Source: Dendrophyllia cribrosa (Eukaryota > Cnidaria > Anthozoa > Scleractinia > Dendrophylliidae). From it: a stretch of 64,000 bases of DNA. The position numbers and the translations under genes are program-made. The stretch covers positions 7,461,058 to 7,525,057 of the forward strand of contig JAJLRJ010000007.1 in NCBI GenBank assembly GCA_024195265.1. Direction: 5' to 3'. Under the pieces are notes generated by a model. It was not told where the DNA came from and did not search any database. It saw only the letters and a program-made list of their open reading frames with translations. This document shows positions 11,497-26,400 of the stretch, piece by piece (position 1 is the stretch's first letter; the number at the start of each line of letters is the position of its first letter).

Positions 11497-14400
11497 CTAT
11501 AAGAAAAGCGAAACAAGCAGTTTTATTACACTCATCAGGGAAACAATTTTTATATAATTTAGTCCAAAGACAGGACAACTCGCGATAATCAAGTAAACAA
11601 GAAATTTGTATGCTTTTTCATTCGTTCTTTTTACTTTCCACAGGAAAACAATCGAGAACGCAACTTTAGAGTAACTTGCTCTATTGTAAACGAAAGACCT
11701 TATTAAATCATATTTAAATATCTATTTTTGTCCGTTTTCGCTATCCACCCAAAAATGATAAGATAAATCTTTATTTCCGCTTTGCGTTAACGTGTGCAAT
11801 GAAGGTCTAACTGTAAAATCCCCACCTCTACACTAAAACGACCGAAAACGCTTAGGTGTGGACGAAGGTTCTGTTAATTGAAATTTGTTAATGTTTGTGA
11901 ATATCTAACACAAATAGATTAAATGTTACTCGCCGTTTGGCCAGAAAGACCAACTTCACCTCGTTGTCCTATTGGTCCAACAGGTCCCTAGAAAAATATG
12001 CAAAATTAAAAACTTATTTACAGTGTTTTTATTTAATATCTTATCCTTGATCTTATTTAAAATACACGTAAACAATTATGATTATTTCAAGTTACGAGAA
12101 CGCCAGAGCTAAACTTACAGTTCCACCTAAATAACCTGCTTGGCCTGTTAGTCCGGGATCGCCTCGTGGCCCCTGGTACATGCAACAAAAACGAATGTTA
12201 TTCTTCTTAGTTTCGTTTCTTTTAGTTTCTTATTTAAAGTGAAGCCTTGTGCAAAACCTTTCATCTGGATTATTTTAAGCCTTTCATTTGGAAATTTCGC
12301 ACATTAAATTAGATATTAGCTATTTCACCCTTTCTTGAAACAGGAACTGATACATACATAAGGATAGGAAAGAAAAATATAAGTGTTAAATATACAATGT
12401 ACAAACGATTGTTAATTGTTGCAACAAAGGCAAAGAAAAACAAAAATAAATAAATACAATTTTTTTTGGCCACTCTCGTTTCACACCTGGCTGTCATTGC
12501 GATACAGTTGTCAGATCGGTTTTAAAATGCGCTGAATACAATCCAAAACTATCCTAATGTACGAAAAATGGTGTTAATCTATTTCGTATAAAAAGTCATT
12601 GCTTGAAATAATAATTGTTTGTATCTCAAAGCTTCTCAAGGTTTGGACGCAATGTATGACAATTGTTATTAACACGTTTTACCTGATCGCCATTAGCTCC
12701 GGACAGTCCACCAACTCCTCTGTCTCCAGAGACTCCCTGAAAATAAAATATGCTGCGTCGAGAATCAACTAAACAAAGTAAAGACAAAAAGCTGGAGTGT
12801 AAATTCACTTTAAAACGAAAGGCCGTATAAGTCAAAAGGATATTAATAAAACAAAATCATATCGCCATGGCAAAAAAAAAATCGTTATCAAGATCGGAAT
12901 CATTGAATCTAAGATAGCAAAGGTGCTATAATACGTTTGTGGCGGATAAAACACAAGAAGAAATGTGCAGCACTTAACCACATGACCTGCAGGTTCATGG
13001 TCACCGTCGTTGTCATAGTCCTCATCTTTTCATTTTTTAAACTAAGGAAGAGATACATTTATTGGCAGTAAAGGATACCTACCTTTACTCCCATTTCTCC
13101 GGCCTCTCCCTGATTTCCTGGATCGCCACTGGCTCCCTTTAGAAAGAAAGTTTACACAGAGATTATAGTGAAAATCCAACGCTGTCAATCAACACATGCA
13201 AACAACATTTATCACTTCACCTACCGATTTACCATCTGCACCACGTCTGCCGCGCCTACCAACAGATCCCACGTCTCCCTAATGAAAAAGAAAGAAAAGA
13301 AAGACACACTTTGTATTCATATCATTCAATCATTAGTCGTTTGAGAGAGGGCCGCCAAGCGAATGCAAAATCGCCGGACTTACATTTCCAGTCCAAGCCA
13401 ATGCTTAATCGGTGTGAACAATTGGAAATTCAAAAAGGGATTTGGAGTAGTTGGCGAAGAGCTGGAAGTGCAAAAAGTACTTGGAAGTACAGGATTCGAA
13501 GATCAATGACCAATAGATTTAAGGACAAACTTGTTATTTACAAATTAGCACACAACTGTAAAAAGGTTTAATTTTTACTACAATTATAATGTCTTTCTGT
13601 GCATATTAATTTTTAGGAGTTAATAGTATTTTAGATATCCTACATTTTCTTGCAATTCGGCGTAATACAGTCCTCGGGCTGCAAGAGTTGATTGTTAATA
13701 ACGATTTATTCATTCATTCGCAGTTGTACTTGACACCGAGAACTGAAGGAAAGGCATAATACAATGTCTTGAAGTTAAGTGATAATTTTAATCATGAACG
13801 TAATTTTGCAATTGCAAAATCAGCTAGAAAAAAAAGCCTTTAATCACATATTCGATTAACTGTTGCTCATAAATAAGGGGATAAATATTATTGCATTATT
13901 CCAAAGGTCGTTTACAAGAAGAACGATGTTTTACCACTTCTCCTTTAAGCCCGGATGGTCCAGTTGCTCCAGGAGGCCCTGCAATTCCCTGTCATAAAAG
14001 AGAAGGATACATTTTAGTATTCCTTTATTCGACTATGTCGTCATTTTACCGTACAAGAGTAAGAGAACACACAAAATATGCGAGCGTATTACACTTTAGT
14101 ATACCGGTTTAACAGGTTAAGAACAGAGAAAAGTTAAATTGCAAGTGCGCGCGCTCAGGAGAGGTTGAAACACTTGACTATTTTTATAACGCATAACTCG
14201 TAAGATATCCATGCGTATTATCTGTCAAACCATCAAATGGGGTGTCTGATATATTTTAGGCGATTGAAAGCAACTAAATGGGAATAATTTGAGTTTTGTT
14301 TTCTAAAGAAATTGTCGAAACTTTAAAGACGTTCTCCATTCACAATTCCATTTTTACACGCTCTCGGTGTGAAACTGCTTTTGTTTGAGAGGTAACAGTC

Positions 14401-17400
14401 CATAAGGTATGAAGACCACTTTCTTACCGTCGGTCCTTGATTTCCACCATTCCCAGACTCTCCATTTTTTCCTTGGGGCCCCTAAAAAGTATATACAGTG
14501 ACTTTTAAACTAAACTCTGAATAAATGTTTAACTTTTTTTTTTCATAGTATCTATAACGTAATCGAGAACGAGAAATTCTTCTGTTGGGCAGTTTCCATC
14601 ACTGTTTCGAGCTTTTCTAACTATCTACTAATGGTATGGAAACACAGAGAAATTGTTTTCGTCAGTTGAATACCAATCAGACAAACACCAGGAATTAAAA
14701 AAATGTATATTTTAGAGTAACGTCAACTTACCAGAGTAAAATATGGAGATTTGTTCTGGTTCAAGTTGGTCAGAATCCTGTGTAGTCAATTTAAACCACC
14801 TTTCCCCCAATGCTCCCAAATGGCCGTTTCAATAGAGTACACATGCATTACTCACCGGTGGTCCTCGTTTGCCTTCGTCACCTCGTTGACCAGTTTGCCC
14901 ATTAGCTCCCTAACAATAAACAAACAATGTTTGTCAACCTTTCTATTACAAATTTATCGTAGTTCATGAAAAAGTTAAGTGTATTTACCTGATCTCCAGA
15001 GAAGCCTTGTGATCCAGGCGAACCAGAGTTCCCCTAAAACGGTCACGGATCGAACGTGTTAGAAAAGAATTAACTATTTACTCCTAGAGTCGGATCTGTG
15101 AGGAGTTTTAATTTTTGAGTCTGTGAATGAAATACGTCAGTGTGGCACTCAAATGAAGATATAGAGCAGTACGTTCCTGGGATATGTTATGCTGTCAGTG
15201 TGTTGTCGAAGTAGACTTTTGTGTTTGTAAATGTAAATATACTAAATGATGAAATCCTATATTGTGGCGATTAAAATGAAAGCTATTGAAAAATACTTTT
15301 CCCTAGCTCTTTTTATTGTGCTATACAAGATGTTATGGTAATATTTTTATTTTTATGTAAACAAACGATATTGAGGAGTACGCTCTCATGGTGCTTATAG
15401 CTTAATAGCTAGCGAATATGGACCTTGGACCTTGTCTCGTCTCCAATTTCCAGTTGGTCGGTCTTAGGAGTCACAAGGTGAATGCTTCAAAAAATATTCC
15501 AAGAAAAATAAATTATGCATAAAAGTAAGTAAAACATTTCACTCTCTAAGTTGTAATAATTTTGTTATTACTCTTTTTCCCGTTAATCCATTTGTTCCAG
15601 CACTTCCTTTTGCGCCCTAAAAGAAGAACATACATTTCTAACTATTATTCTTTATATCACACTCTTAAAAAAGGTGTGTTACTGCAACACACCTTTTTTT
15701 GTCTTCAAAACAACACACATAAAGTTGTGTATAAATACACACCTTTTCATGTGTTCCCCGAACACACCTTGGTGTGTTCCAAAGACACATCTTAAGGGGA
15801 ATACATGAAAAGGTGTGTATTTATACACAACTTTATGTGTGTTGTTTTGAAGACAAAAAAAGGTGTGTTGCAGTAACACACCTTATTTAAGAGTGCATGC
15901 ATGACAGATATTGTTCTAAAATATGAACGTTGGAGTGTTTATTGCTGTACTTTGCAACATGTAGAAGGTTGGTTGTAAGTCGGCTATTCATGTATTCCGT
16001 CAAAAGGATGAAAGTGCATCAAAATGGGCTCATAAATTCCCGACGGCTATGCCATGCTAATGAGTCCTATGTTTTTTTTAATGTAACCCATTTACAACCC
16101 TGTAATTTAGCATTAGAAAATTCTTGTACAGAATTTGGTTGACCACGAGTTGTAACCACTGAGATATAAGTAAACTGAAAATGTGATTTACAGAAGAAGT
16201 CAAATGATAAAATGATACCAACCGTAGCGCCATCGAAACCTCTAGATCCAGTATCTCCCGGAGATCCTTCAACACCCTTAAAGTAAATCAACATATAAAC
16301 ATAACTCTCAGATTAACATATTTCAAAATTAAACATGCACAGGCAATCACTACAAATATCCATCAATCAGGATTTAAGAGTTAATGAAACTGATGCCTTG
16401 GATAGAAAATGCCAGCTGAAGAAGCCAATTACGAGTGATTTCCAGTCAGTGGTAATTATGTTAAAATACATTATTGCAAATGCCATTGCTAGATATCAGT
16501 TGTTAAAAGGAAGCGAAGAGTGGTGTATAAAAAGAATCTACACCAACATGGCTGGGTCACCTCTAAAAACATGAGCAAACTTTTAAAGTGCCTATGAAAT
16601 GAAATTTATTTTTTGATGTATCGAAAGTTTCACCTTTTTAGACCTTGGAATAAAAGGTTTAAAGTGTTAGGGACGATGCGAAACGCTTTTTTTAAGGGCT
16701 CAAAGTTAGGTTGTTGGCGCTAAAAAGTGGCTCCAATTTGCGCGCGGCCAAAACCAGTGTCATATTACACTGTGACGTAAATAGTTGTACAAACTGCTGC
16801 GGGAATATAGAGAACAAGAGAGCTGACAAGAGACGTCGCTAGAGGTGGACCAATATTATGTGGCGAGCGGCCTCAAACATACGAGATATTAGAATTCTTC
16901 GATAACAGAGGGTGTAACAAAGCTTTATTTTGCTCCACAGGAAAATAGGCCGGCGAAATATACGAAATTTGTTCGCCGACATCGGAAAGGGTACGTCAAG
17001 CGATGTTGTTTTCAATGAAAGCGCTTATTGTTAAGATTAATATTATTTTGCAAAAGAAAATAACATTCCGGCCGGTGAGGCCGTTTAATCAAGCATAATT
17101 TTTCCAATCCATATCCTGTTTGGAAGTTCCTTCAAGCCTCGGCTCGACTGGAGAGCCGTCGAAGTCAGTGAGGCCAGTGAGGCCTACAAAAATATACTGA
17201 CTCGATCGGCACTGACTGGCGAGTAATATAAATGTTTATACGGTATTCCGAATTATAAAATTCAAAGTGCAGCGACGCAAGTGTTCACTGGAAGGCGTCT
17301 ATTCTACGGAACATCTATCAAAAATCTACACGTACAAATGCGTAAGACTATTCGAAACAAAATACATCGCTGAATCATTGCGTGTTCGATCAGATCAATT

Positions 17401-20400
17401 TTTATACAATGAAATATAAAACAGACATACCGTATTTTCTCAATTAAACGCCCCCGGCGTTTATTTCAAACTTGGCCTAGTGGACCCGGCGTTTCTTTGA
17501 ATCAGCAGTTTTTTCTCGCCCACCATTTTTTAAGAAAGGGTTATTAATTGTTTTTCTTGGCAGCCGTGTACCTTGCTCTTAAATCTTAAGTTTATTATAC
17601 CACAAATAAACGTTTGAGGGGCTTACTTACAACTTCCTCTATAATACCCGGCGTTTATTCGAGGCCCGGCGTTTAATCGAGAAAATACGGTAAATGTAAA
17701 CACGATACTTTGAACTCACTTACAAGCCGCCAAGTGGTTAAAATTTCCAGAAACGATCAATCGCTGGCAAGACACTGAACTAAGAAGCATAATTATTACG
17801 TATATACTTGAGTTCAAACATTTTGAATAAATAAATAAAAAAATAGGCTATCAAGGCACCTTGCCGCTAAAAATACACCATTCACATTCAATTCAGCAAG
17901 CCGCCTGAAAAACACCACCTCGGATATGCATAACATATCAGTATAATTTAGAAACTTTCAACTAGCAAGCCGCCAAGACATATCCTTCGCATTGAAAAAA
18001 AAACTTTAAGTAGACGAGCGAATTGCCAAGCCGATAAAATAAGTTCATAACCTCCACGCGCGATCAATGAACTTCAGAGAAGACCGGCCGAGTCGCTAAT
18101 GCGCTAATATCATGATTGTTTGTACTACAAATATATCGTTCGCGTTCGATAAACGCTAGTCAACGAGCCACTAAAAAGAAATAACAAAAACGCCTCTGCG
18201 TTCAATAAGCTTACAACTCAACTGGCGAACCACTGAGACGCTGTGCTACTTAAATGTATACCTTTCACGTTCAATAATCTAAATGATCAAAGTCCGTCTT
18301 CTTCATGTTCACTTCCTTCGCTCAGGCGGCACAGTCGGTTCGTCTCGCTACGGCAAAACTACAGTGGACACAATCATTTCAGTTGATCAAGAGTGATCCG
18401 AAACTGATCCTCTTCACCTTCAGAGGACTGTAAAGAAACAAATTAGGCGCTGTCTGACATTTGTACAGCCAAAAACGTTGGCAAAATGACCATCACGCTT
18501 AAGGATTCCAAGGGAATTATAGCGTAAACAAACCAATGTGTCATACTATTTACGTAATTTACGTCATCACGCACGCCCACTCGCCCCCAGGCTCTCCAAA
18601 AATTGGAGCCACTTTTCAACCGAAGTGACGCATCTTCGAGGGGCTAAAAAACCGATTTTCTTTCTTTTCCTCGGGAAATGATTATTGTTTTCATTCTTTG
18701 GACATAATAAACTAATGAAAAACGAAGAAAAAAAATTCATTTCATAGGCACTTTAAGTCTTAAAGGTGAACACTTCGATGATATGTTATACAGACCACAC
18801 CCAGAACCCATAATTTTATCATGATTAAGATTGCCATGCTTTGATACGTGTATGCCCCACTTGGCAAGAAAGATTCACACTAAAATTGAACAATATCTAA
18901 TTCGAGAAGTGAATATTAATCAAGACGCTCTGAGAAAAGTATGCGCTTAAAAGCAATGTGTATGTATGCATGACATAAGCTTATTGTTACATCATCGTTT
19001 TCATGGGAACGTACCGCATCTCCCTCGCCTCCGTCTGACCCAGTTGGTCCTCTGGGACCTGGGGCACCCTAACATAATGAAATATAATGATAACAACAAC
19101 AAAATCAAACAAAAATCGAGTTGAAAATCAAGAAAATAGAAATAGAAAATGAAGCCAGTTAAGCCACAAACCTCCTCTCCCATCTCTCCTCGTGGTCCTT
19201 GAGAACCAACCAGCCCTTGTTCACCCTGTGAGAAAAAAATATATATATATTAACTTTACTTCAGAAAGATGTTTTAAGAAGACAAACCCGGGAGATGTCG
19301 TGAAGTAAAATTGTATTCAGTCGGGTTCTAAACGTGAGTATGTACATTGAAGTCATGCCTTGCCAAACGTATTGACTACTAAAACTAGCCCTTGTCTTTT
19401 AGGGCCTGTTTGGGTGACCCAGCTAGAAGAAAATGACAAATTTAAGAGCATTAATTTAGAACTTGTTGGTATTTCCACGTAGATAGACGGATTACGTTTT
19501 ATCCCAGATAGGTACCATGATCACCTAGCTGGGTCACTCACCTTCCATGTAGACAGGCCTTCACTTGTCGCAAACATGAGAGACGCACTGGTCTGAGCCA
19601 AATTTCAAATCTACTAAAACGTTGGACTTGCAGTATCTTATACATTTATACTAGACTACATATTGCTGCAGGAAGCTAGGGAAAGACAATTAATAAATAT
19701 AAATTTCACGTTTCTTCGCACCTTTTCTCCTTCCGGTCCTTCTTCTCCAGGCTCTCCTTGAACCCCCATTTGACCCTGATGAAAAAATAATATCAGTATT
19801 GGCGGTTTAATTTGCACGGCGGCCATGAAGTTTCCATGAACTTTCTATACTTGGGGAACAGACTCGATTTTTATGGAAATGATTTCTATTGTTGCTGTCA
19901 TCCAACATGGCTGCCGTGCAAACCATCAATTGTTGAACCTGTTTTAAACGGTTATTTTACACATATTTTTCTGGCAGCTAGTGTCTCTTGTGGAAAAGAA
20001 CGAATATGAATCAATTTAGATGTACAAACGTGGATATACAAAGTGTAAAAAGCTATAAAATAAAAGCCTAGAGCAATTTAGGATAAAAAAAGCAAAACAA
20101 AAATTGGACAATAAGAGCGGCCATGTGCTGCAAAACAAAAGAAATGTAAACCAAACAATTTTTTCGAATCGCTGGAAGTAGAAAAGAAACGAAATGACAA
20201 TGTGATTCAATCATATAAAATTGAAGGCCAAATTTGTGGTAGCATAAATTACGTTCACTGGCATACAACGTACCTGCAAGAAACATTTTTTTCATTTAAG
20301 TTCGCATGATACGTCATATGTATGTTTTCAATGAAATACAAGGTAAGATCACTGAGAAACTATTCATTATTCAACAAGGATGAAGAAATTTTAATTCAAG

Positions 20401-23400
20401 TAGGGAGGCCGGGAAAGGGAAAGGGGATCATTTTTACCTGTCCTCCTTTTGGCCCTTGTGGTCCGACAGATCCAGCCATTCCTCTCTCGCCCTAAATAAT
20501 TACAACGAAAGGAAACCTTAAGACTGCTTTAAGACCACGATCAAGGTAATTGCTGATTAAAAGTAATCTGTCTTTTGACGCTACGAAAACAGACGATGGT
20601 TCGTTTCCGTCACATCGCCACTGCTTTCCTTCAGATAAAGTTTCATCCCCATTGATGTTTTAAGGACGTTCGCGCGAAAATCTACTAACATTGATTTTTT
20701 TATAAAACTTTTGCTACAGCTAGGTTATGAGTTACTCGCGTCAGAAATGTAAAAAAATGAGGGGGTCACCGACTTCGTTTCTGAGATAAGCTATCTGAAA
20801 GGCGACCCTAATTTTGAAAAATTGGTCTTCCTTACGGGATGTGATCCGAATGTCTGTTAGTCTAAAAATATTGCAAATGAATCTCTAAAATGCAACTTTC
20901 TTTCCCAAATTTTATGCTAGTAGGTCTGTTCAGCTAATTTATTCAACTGGTGACGTTTCTTGAAGTAAATTTCATCTTTAAACGACAGCATTTGCAAACT
21001 CTGACAGCCACAAGTTGGCAGGATTCGATGTGGCGCGCGGGTAGAAAAATGGATACAAAAATACATTAATTTTTGTTCATTTTCTCACAATCTGTCGAGA
21101 ATTGGCAAAGAAAATTATCTATGAAAAAAAAATTGGGGGTCACCGACCATCCAAGCGAGTTAAATCTAAGCAAAGTTAGCGCAACCGCTATCAGTCCTTT
21201 ATGTCCTAGATTTTCTTCTCTTGCGCGCGCGCTCGTGCATGACGAAGCATGGCGTTGCGACATGAATTGCGTGCGCAGTAAGGATGCGCATAAACAATTA
21301 GCGCAAACGTCCTTAAATTAATTTTGGGGCAATCTGAGATCAGACACTGACTTAACATATTGGAAAGCGATAGGCGATCAGTATGAACGTTTTGGTGACA
21401 CAAAACAATGTATCGTGATTATATAGTACCTTTACATGGATAAGATTTGGTTTAGCGCGACTACGAGTTCAAGAGAGAAGTCAGTTTAACTTTGTATATG
21501 ATTTGTAGATAATCAAATGAAATAAAAGATAAGAATGTTGTATCGACAGTTAACATGGAAAAAATAATTAAAGAAGCCTTGGATAAAACAAAACAAACGA
21601 CAAGAAGCTAGAAATAAAGAAGAACAAAACAAAACAACAAAACAAGAATGAAAAAAAAATACCTCACTTCCAGGGCTTCCCTCGACGCCATCTTCGCCTA
21701 CCATTCCCTGCAAATATCGTGAATTTTTATTTTCTTTTTGACTAATAAATTCCACCCTGAACAAATTCTACCCTGGCCGTCCGTAGCCAAACACATTTAA
21801 TGATACTTTCGGTGTAGAGTAATTTTAAACAAAAATGGAGCATTTGTTTTCGATCTCCGGCATGCACTAAGAAAATATATCTCTTGGCTTTTTAAAGCGA
21901 TACTAAAAATAAGTTACATAGCCTCTTTAACGAAAAAGGTACAATAAGTTTTGTTTTTCTTCAGTGCTTGAAAAACAAGCAATATACATATCCTTTTTAT
22001 AAATAGAAGCAGGCTATACTTACTGCGCTTCCAGGAGTGCCTGATAATCCTGTTAAGCCTGTTCGGCCTGGCCTACCCTAAGAAGTTATGTGTTAATATT
22101 AGAGCGAATGGTACAATAAACGATTAAGGAAGCCGAGATGAAAATTGAGATTAAAAACTTATTTAGTCTAATTACAAATACCAGCGACAGAAAAAATACA
22201 TGAGTTTCATTTACAAATTTACAAAGTTACATGTACAACTGCACATTACAGGTGCAACTTAGAATTTACTTAAGGTTACAGTATACCTTCGGGGGTGTCT
22301 CCAATATAACAGTTCTAGCGTTTTGAGATTGCTTTTAAAATACCTTAACCCCTATATCAAATTAAAGCTTATAGAGCTTCAATCTTGGACATAAATCGTC
22401 GAGACAGTAGTCTTTCCGCGCGTAAGAGAACCGTCATTCTAATGTCCTGTCAAAAGCCCGAAGCCTTCCCCTCAACCAGGGACGACATTTGAGTACGTAC
22501 CACATTGTTTTGTGGGGGGTAGGGAGAAGTAGATATAATAGTTCCTTTTAATGCTAAGAAAAGCTCACAATTTGTGTAAGTGTCTCAACAGTTTTGTACG
22601 AGATTGTAGCTATCAAAATATACCTTTAATTTTCTAACAGAATGAATTGTCGAATTGTATAGAAGTCTAAATGCGAGTGTCTGAATCAGCTTTTGAAAGC
22701 TACAACTCAAAAATAAGCGATGATCAAATTTTGGATGAAAGATCATTCCGAAACCTTTATTTTGAGCCCCAAAAACAAATTTCGAGAAAATGGTCGATCT
22801 GAAGGCACTCTGTAACTTTAAGATATGGTCTAAAGTGTCAGGCATCACCCCACAGTGCAGTGTATGGAGGCAGCTAAACTTCACGTCAGACTAGACAGAG
22901 GATAAAAATTACGTTCCTAATTATTTTTCTCACTGTTACTGGGAATGAACAAATTCTAGTTGTACTGTGGAAAGAGATAGTTCGTGACCTTGTATATCAA
23001 AGTTGGATCCTTAAACTTTTATTATGTAGGGCGGGGAGGACAGCAATTTCACAAAATTCAGCAGAAACTTTGATGCACGGTTTTTCTTTGTTTCTTAACA
23101 GATAAGTGGAAACTAATAGTTTAAACTACCGGTCTTTTGAAGGACTTGAATCTAATACGGCCGTAAAATTAAAGTCGAGTATACAAGTAAAATTAAGTGG
23201 TTCAATCGCTTATTGACACGCCTATTCTTTGCATTATATGCATATGTTAGTGATAATTTTGATGTAAATATCTTGAAGCTACAATTATTCCCTTACCCGT
23301 TCGCCTTGTTGTCCTTGTACTCCAGGAGAACCTGGCGCACCCTAAATAATTACAAAAATACAATTCACTACTAACAAAAATGACCAAGAATATTACCATG

Positions 23401-26400
23401 AACGTAATCCTTTAGTACTCCTCCTCGTCTGTCAATTGCTAGGTTATGTCAGTAGTTTTATGATCGTTTATCAGTAGTATTCGCAGGCAAAACATTTAGA
23501 ATTCCGGATGGCGTCCAAAGTGTTAGAGACCGTGGTATATCTTGTGGTCTTGGAATACTGCCGCCATACCCAATATATTTTTAAGGATAAAAATAGCACG
23601 ACTCCCATTATCCTCAGCGAATTAGGGTATCGTTTAAAACGCTTGAAATTGAGCTCTATCGATGGCATCTACCCTGTTTACCCCTTATAAATGAAAACAA
23701 ATGCGACAGGTTTAGTTATTTCTTAACCTAAGTTCAGATCAATCCTCAATTTAGGCCATGAGTTGTTTTTTAGTAACCAACAATTCATTCAATTTTGTCT
23801 CTCAAATGTGTCTTAGAAACCATAATATTCAATATGTTTATTTTTCCTTACCTGACTTCCAGATTCTCCTCGAGAGCCTCTCTGTCCGCGATTTCCAACA
23901 ATTCCCTAAAAAGGATACACATTTAAATCAGTAAAGAAATGTTGTCTCAAATGCCATCTAACATCTTTATGAATTCCGTGCCACGCTAAAATACGATGAT
24001 TTACTCCACCATGGACCCGGCAGAGACGATATAATAACGACGCTGATTACTGATTATATATCATGTATTAATCAATCAATAAATTAACCAATTAATAATT
24101 GAATCAGTCAATCAATCAATCAATCAATCATTAAATCGAACAAACAAACAAACAGACAATCATTTAAATGACGACGTAGCGCCAACGAGCATTTAAGATG
24201 GTCCTCAAAGAGCCCAAAAGAGCAAATAGAAAACAGTAGAACAAATAATGCGCAGGAAATAAGGAAATGAACATATGATCTGAAAGCCTGGTTTAAGCGG
24301 AAGCATAAGAATTTGCGTCAAGTGAATATTGATCGTTATGCTTATGCTTATGTCGCTAGTGAAATTCAGCAAGACTAGAAACAGTAAACTGATGTCAGAT
24401 TAATTAAGGTAGTATAACCTGCATTCCAGCTTCACCACTTGGTCCCGTCGGTCCTTGAGGTCCTGGCTCCCCCTTAAAAGGTAATTTAGAATACTAAATC
24501 AGTCACTTTACTGCTTATTGACTTGGTATCTAACTCAGATGAATTTACACCTAATAAGCGATGCTAAGCAATGAAATTCTAGGAAGACTTCACTGGCAAG
24601 CTTGTCAATGTTTTACTTGTTGATTTTAAATTTTGATTTTTTTTTCAGAGCGTTTAAGGTGTGTTTTAAGCGCGGTCCCGCGTTAAGCGTCCACTTCTCA
24701 GAAAAGCATTGAGCCGTATATATATCTTTCTTACCCTTGAACCTGCATACCCCTGGACGCCAGGAGAACCAGAAACGCCAGAAGCTCCCTTGAAAAATAG
24801 AGAAAGTGAAGAGATTATTTTTAGCCACATTTATTATTAAGGGCCTAAAACACACGAAAAATGTTTGCGAAAAAGCGAGATGTGTGGAGTATGTTGTATT
24901 AATGATGGCTTTCTCTAAATAAAACTCATAAGGTCATAAGAGTCGCACTAAATGGTGATTTATCCAACAACAGTCAACAATCCCAAAATTACACGATATA
25001 CCATATTTTGTAGTCTCCAGGTGTTTTTACGAAATCATTAACTTTTCTCAAACCTAGGCGACATGGAATGGTATTTGTCGATATAATTAATTAGCACAAA
25101 CTCACTTGCTTTCCAGTTGCGCCTGCATCACCACGGCTTCCTGGACGGCCCATGTCACCCTGTTAAATAAGTTCAAAATAAAATTATATATTGATTTAAG
25201 AAAGATGTAATGTTGATATGTCACAAGCGTGGGACAAAGAAAACAATTTGTGTTTTCGACAAGATTCGAACCTATGACAACACCGGTCGGATGCTCTAAC
25301 CACTGAGCTACGAGAGACTCGTGGCGAGCGTGACCATATACTAGGTTCATATACTAATAATTTAAGCTATTACTGTCTTCAGATTTTGATTGTTGTTGTG
25401 TAAATTCTATTAACTTAGTAGACTACCGTAAAGTTCCGAAAGTAACGATCCCCCGAAAGTAACGACTCCCCGAAAATAACGTCATAACTTGTGGCTGCTA
25501 ATAAATCCCGAAAGTAGCGACTCCCCGAACGTAGCGACTTCCTGAAAGTAATGTCAAAACTATGTGGCTGCTTAAATAAATCCCGAAAATAGCGACTCCC
25601 TACGAGTAACGTCAAAACTTTGGACTGCTAATAAATCCCGAACGTAGGCGACTCACCGAACGTAGCGACTCCCTGAAAGTTGCGACTTCCTGAACGTAGC
25701 AACTCCCCGAAAGTAGCGACTTCCTGAAAGTAGCGACTCCCTGAAAGTTGCGACTTCCTGAACGTAGCAACTCCCCGAAAGTAGCGACTTCCTGAAAGTA
25801 GCGACTCCCTGAAAGTAGCGACTCCCTGAAAGTAGCGACTCCCCGAAAGTAGCGACTCCCCGAAAGTAGCGACTCCTCGAAAGTAGAGACTTCCTGAAAG
25901 TAGCGACTTCCTGAAAGTAGAGACTTTCTGACTGTAGCGATTTCATGAAAGTAGAGACTTCCTGAAAGTAGCGACTCCTCGAAAGTAGCGACTTCCTGAA
26001 TGTAGCGACTTCATGAAAGTAGAGAATTCCTGAAAGTAGCGACTTCCTGAATGTAGCGACTTCATGAAAGAAGCGACTCCCCGAAAGTAGCGACTCCCCG
26101 AAAGTAGCGACTCCTCGAAAGTAGAGACTTCCTGAAAGTAGAGACTTCATGAAAGTAGAGACTTCATGAAAGAAGCGACTTCCTGAAAGTAGCGACTTCA
26201 TGAAAGTAGCGACTTCCTGAAAGTAGCGACTTCCTGAAAGTAGAGACTTCCTGAAAGTAGAGACTTCATGAAAGTAGCGACTTCATGAAAGAAGCGACTT
26301 CCTGAAAGTAGAGACTTCCTGAAAGAAGCGACTTCATGAAAGTAGCGACTTCCTGAAAGTAGAGACTTCCTGAAAGAAGCGACTTCATGAAAGTAGAGAC

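Noticed and set aside
14731..14760. Additional collagen exon near 'cttaccagagtaaaat'
   Set aside because: A donor-like motif exists but no Gly-X-Y codons follow.
25240..25330. Functional tRNA gene
   Set aside because: A and B boxes are present but the anticodon arm and acceptor stem do not pair; a SINE head is more likely.
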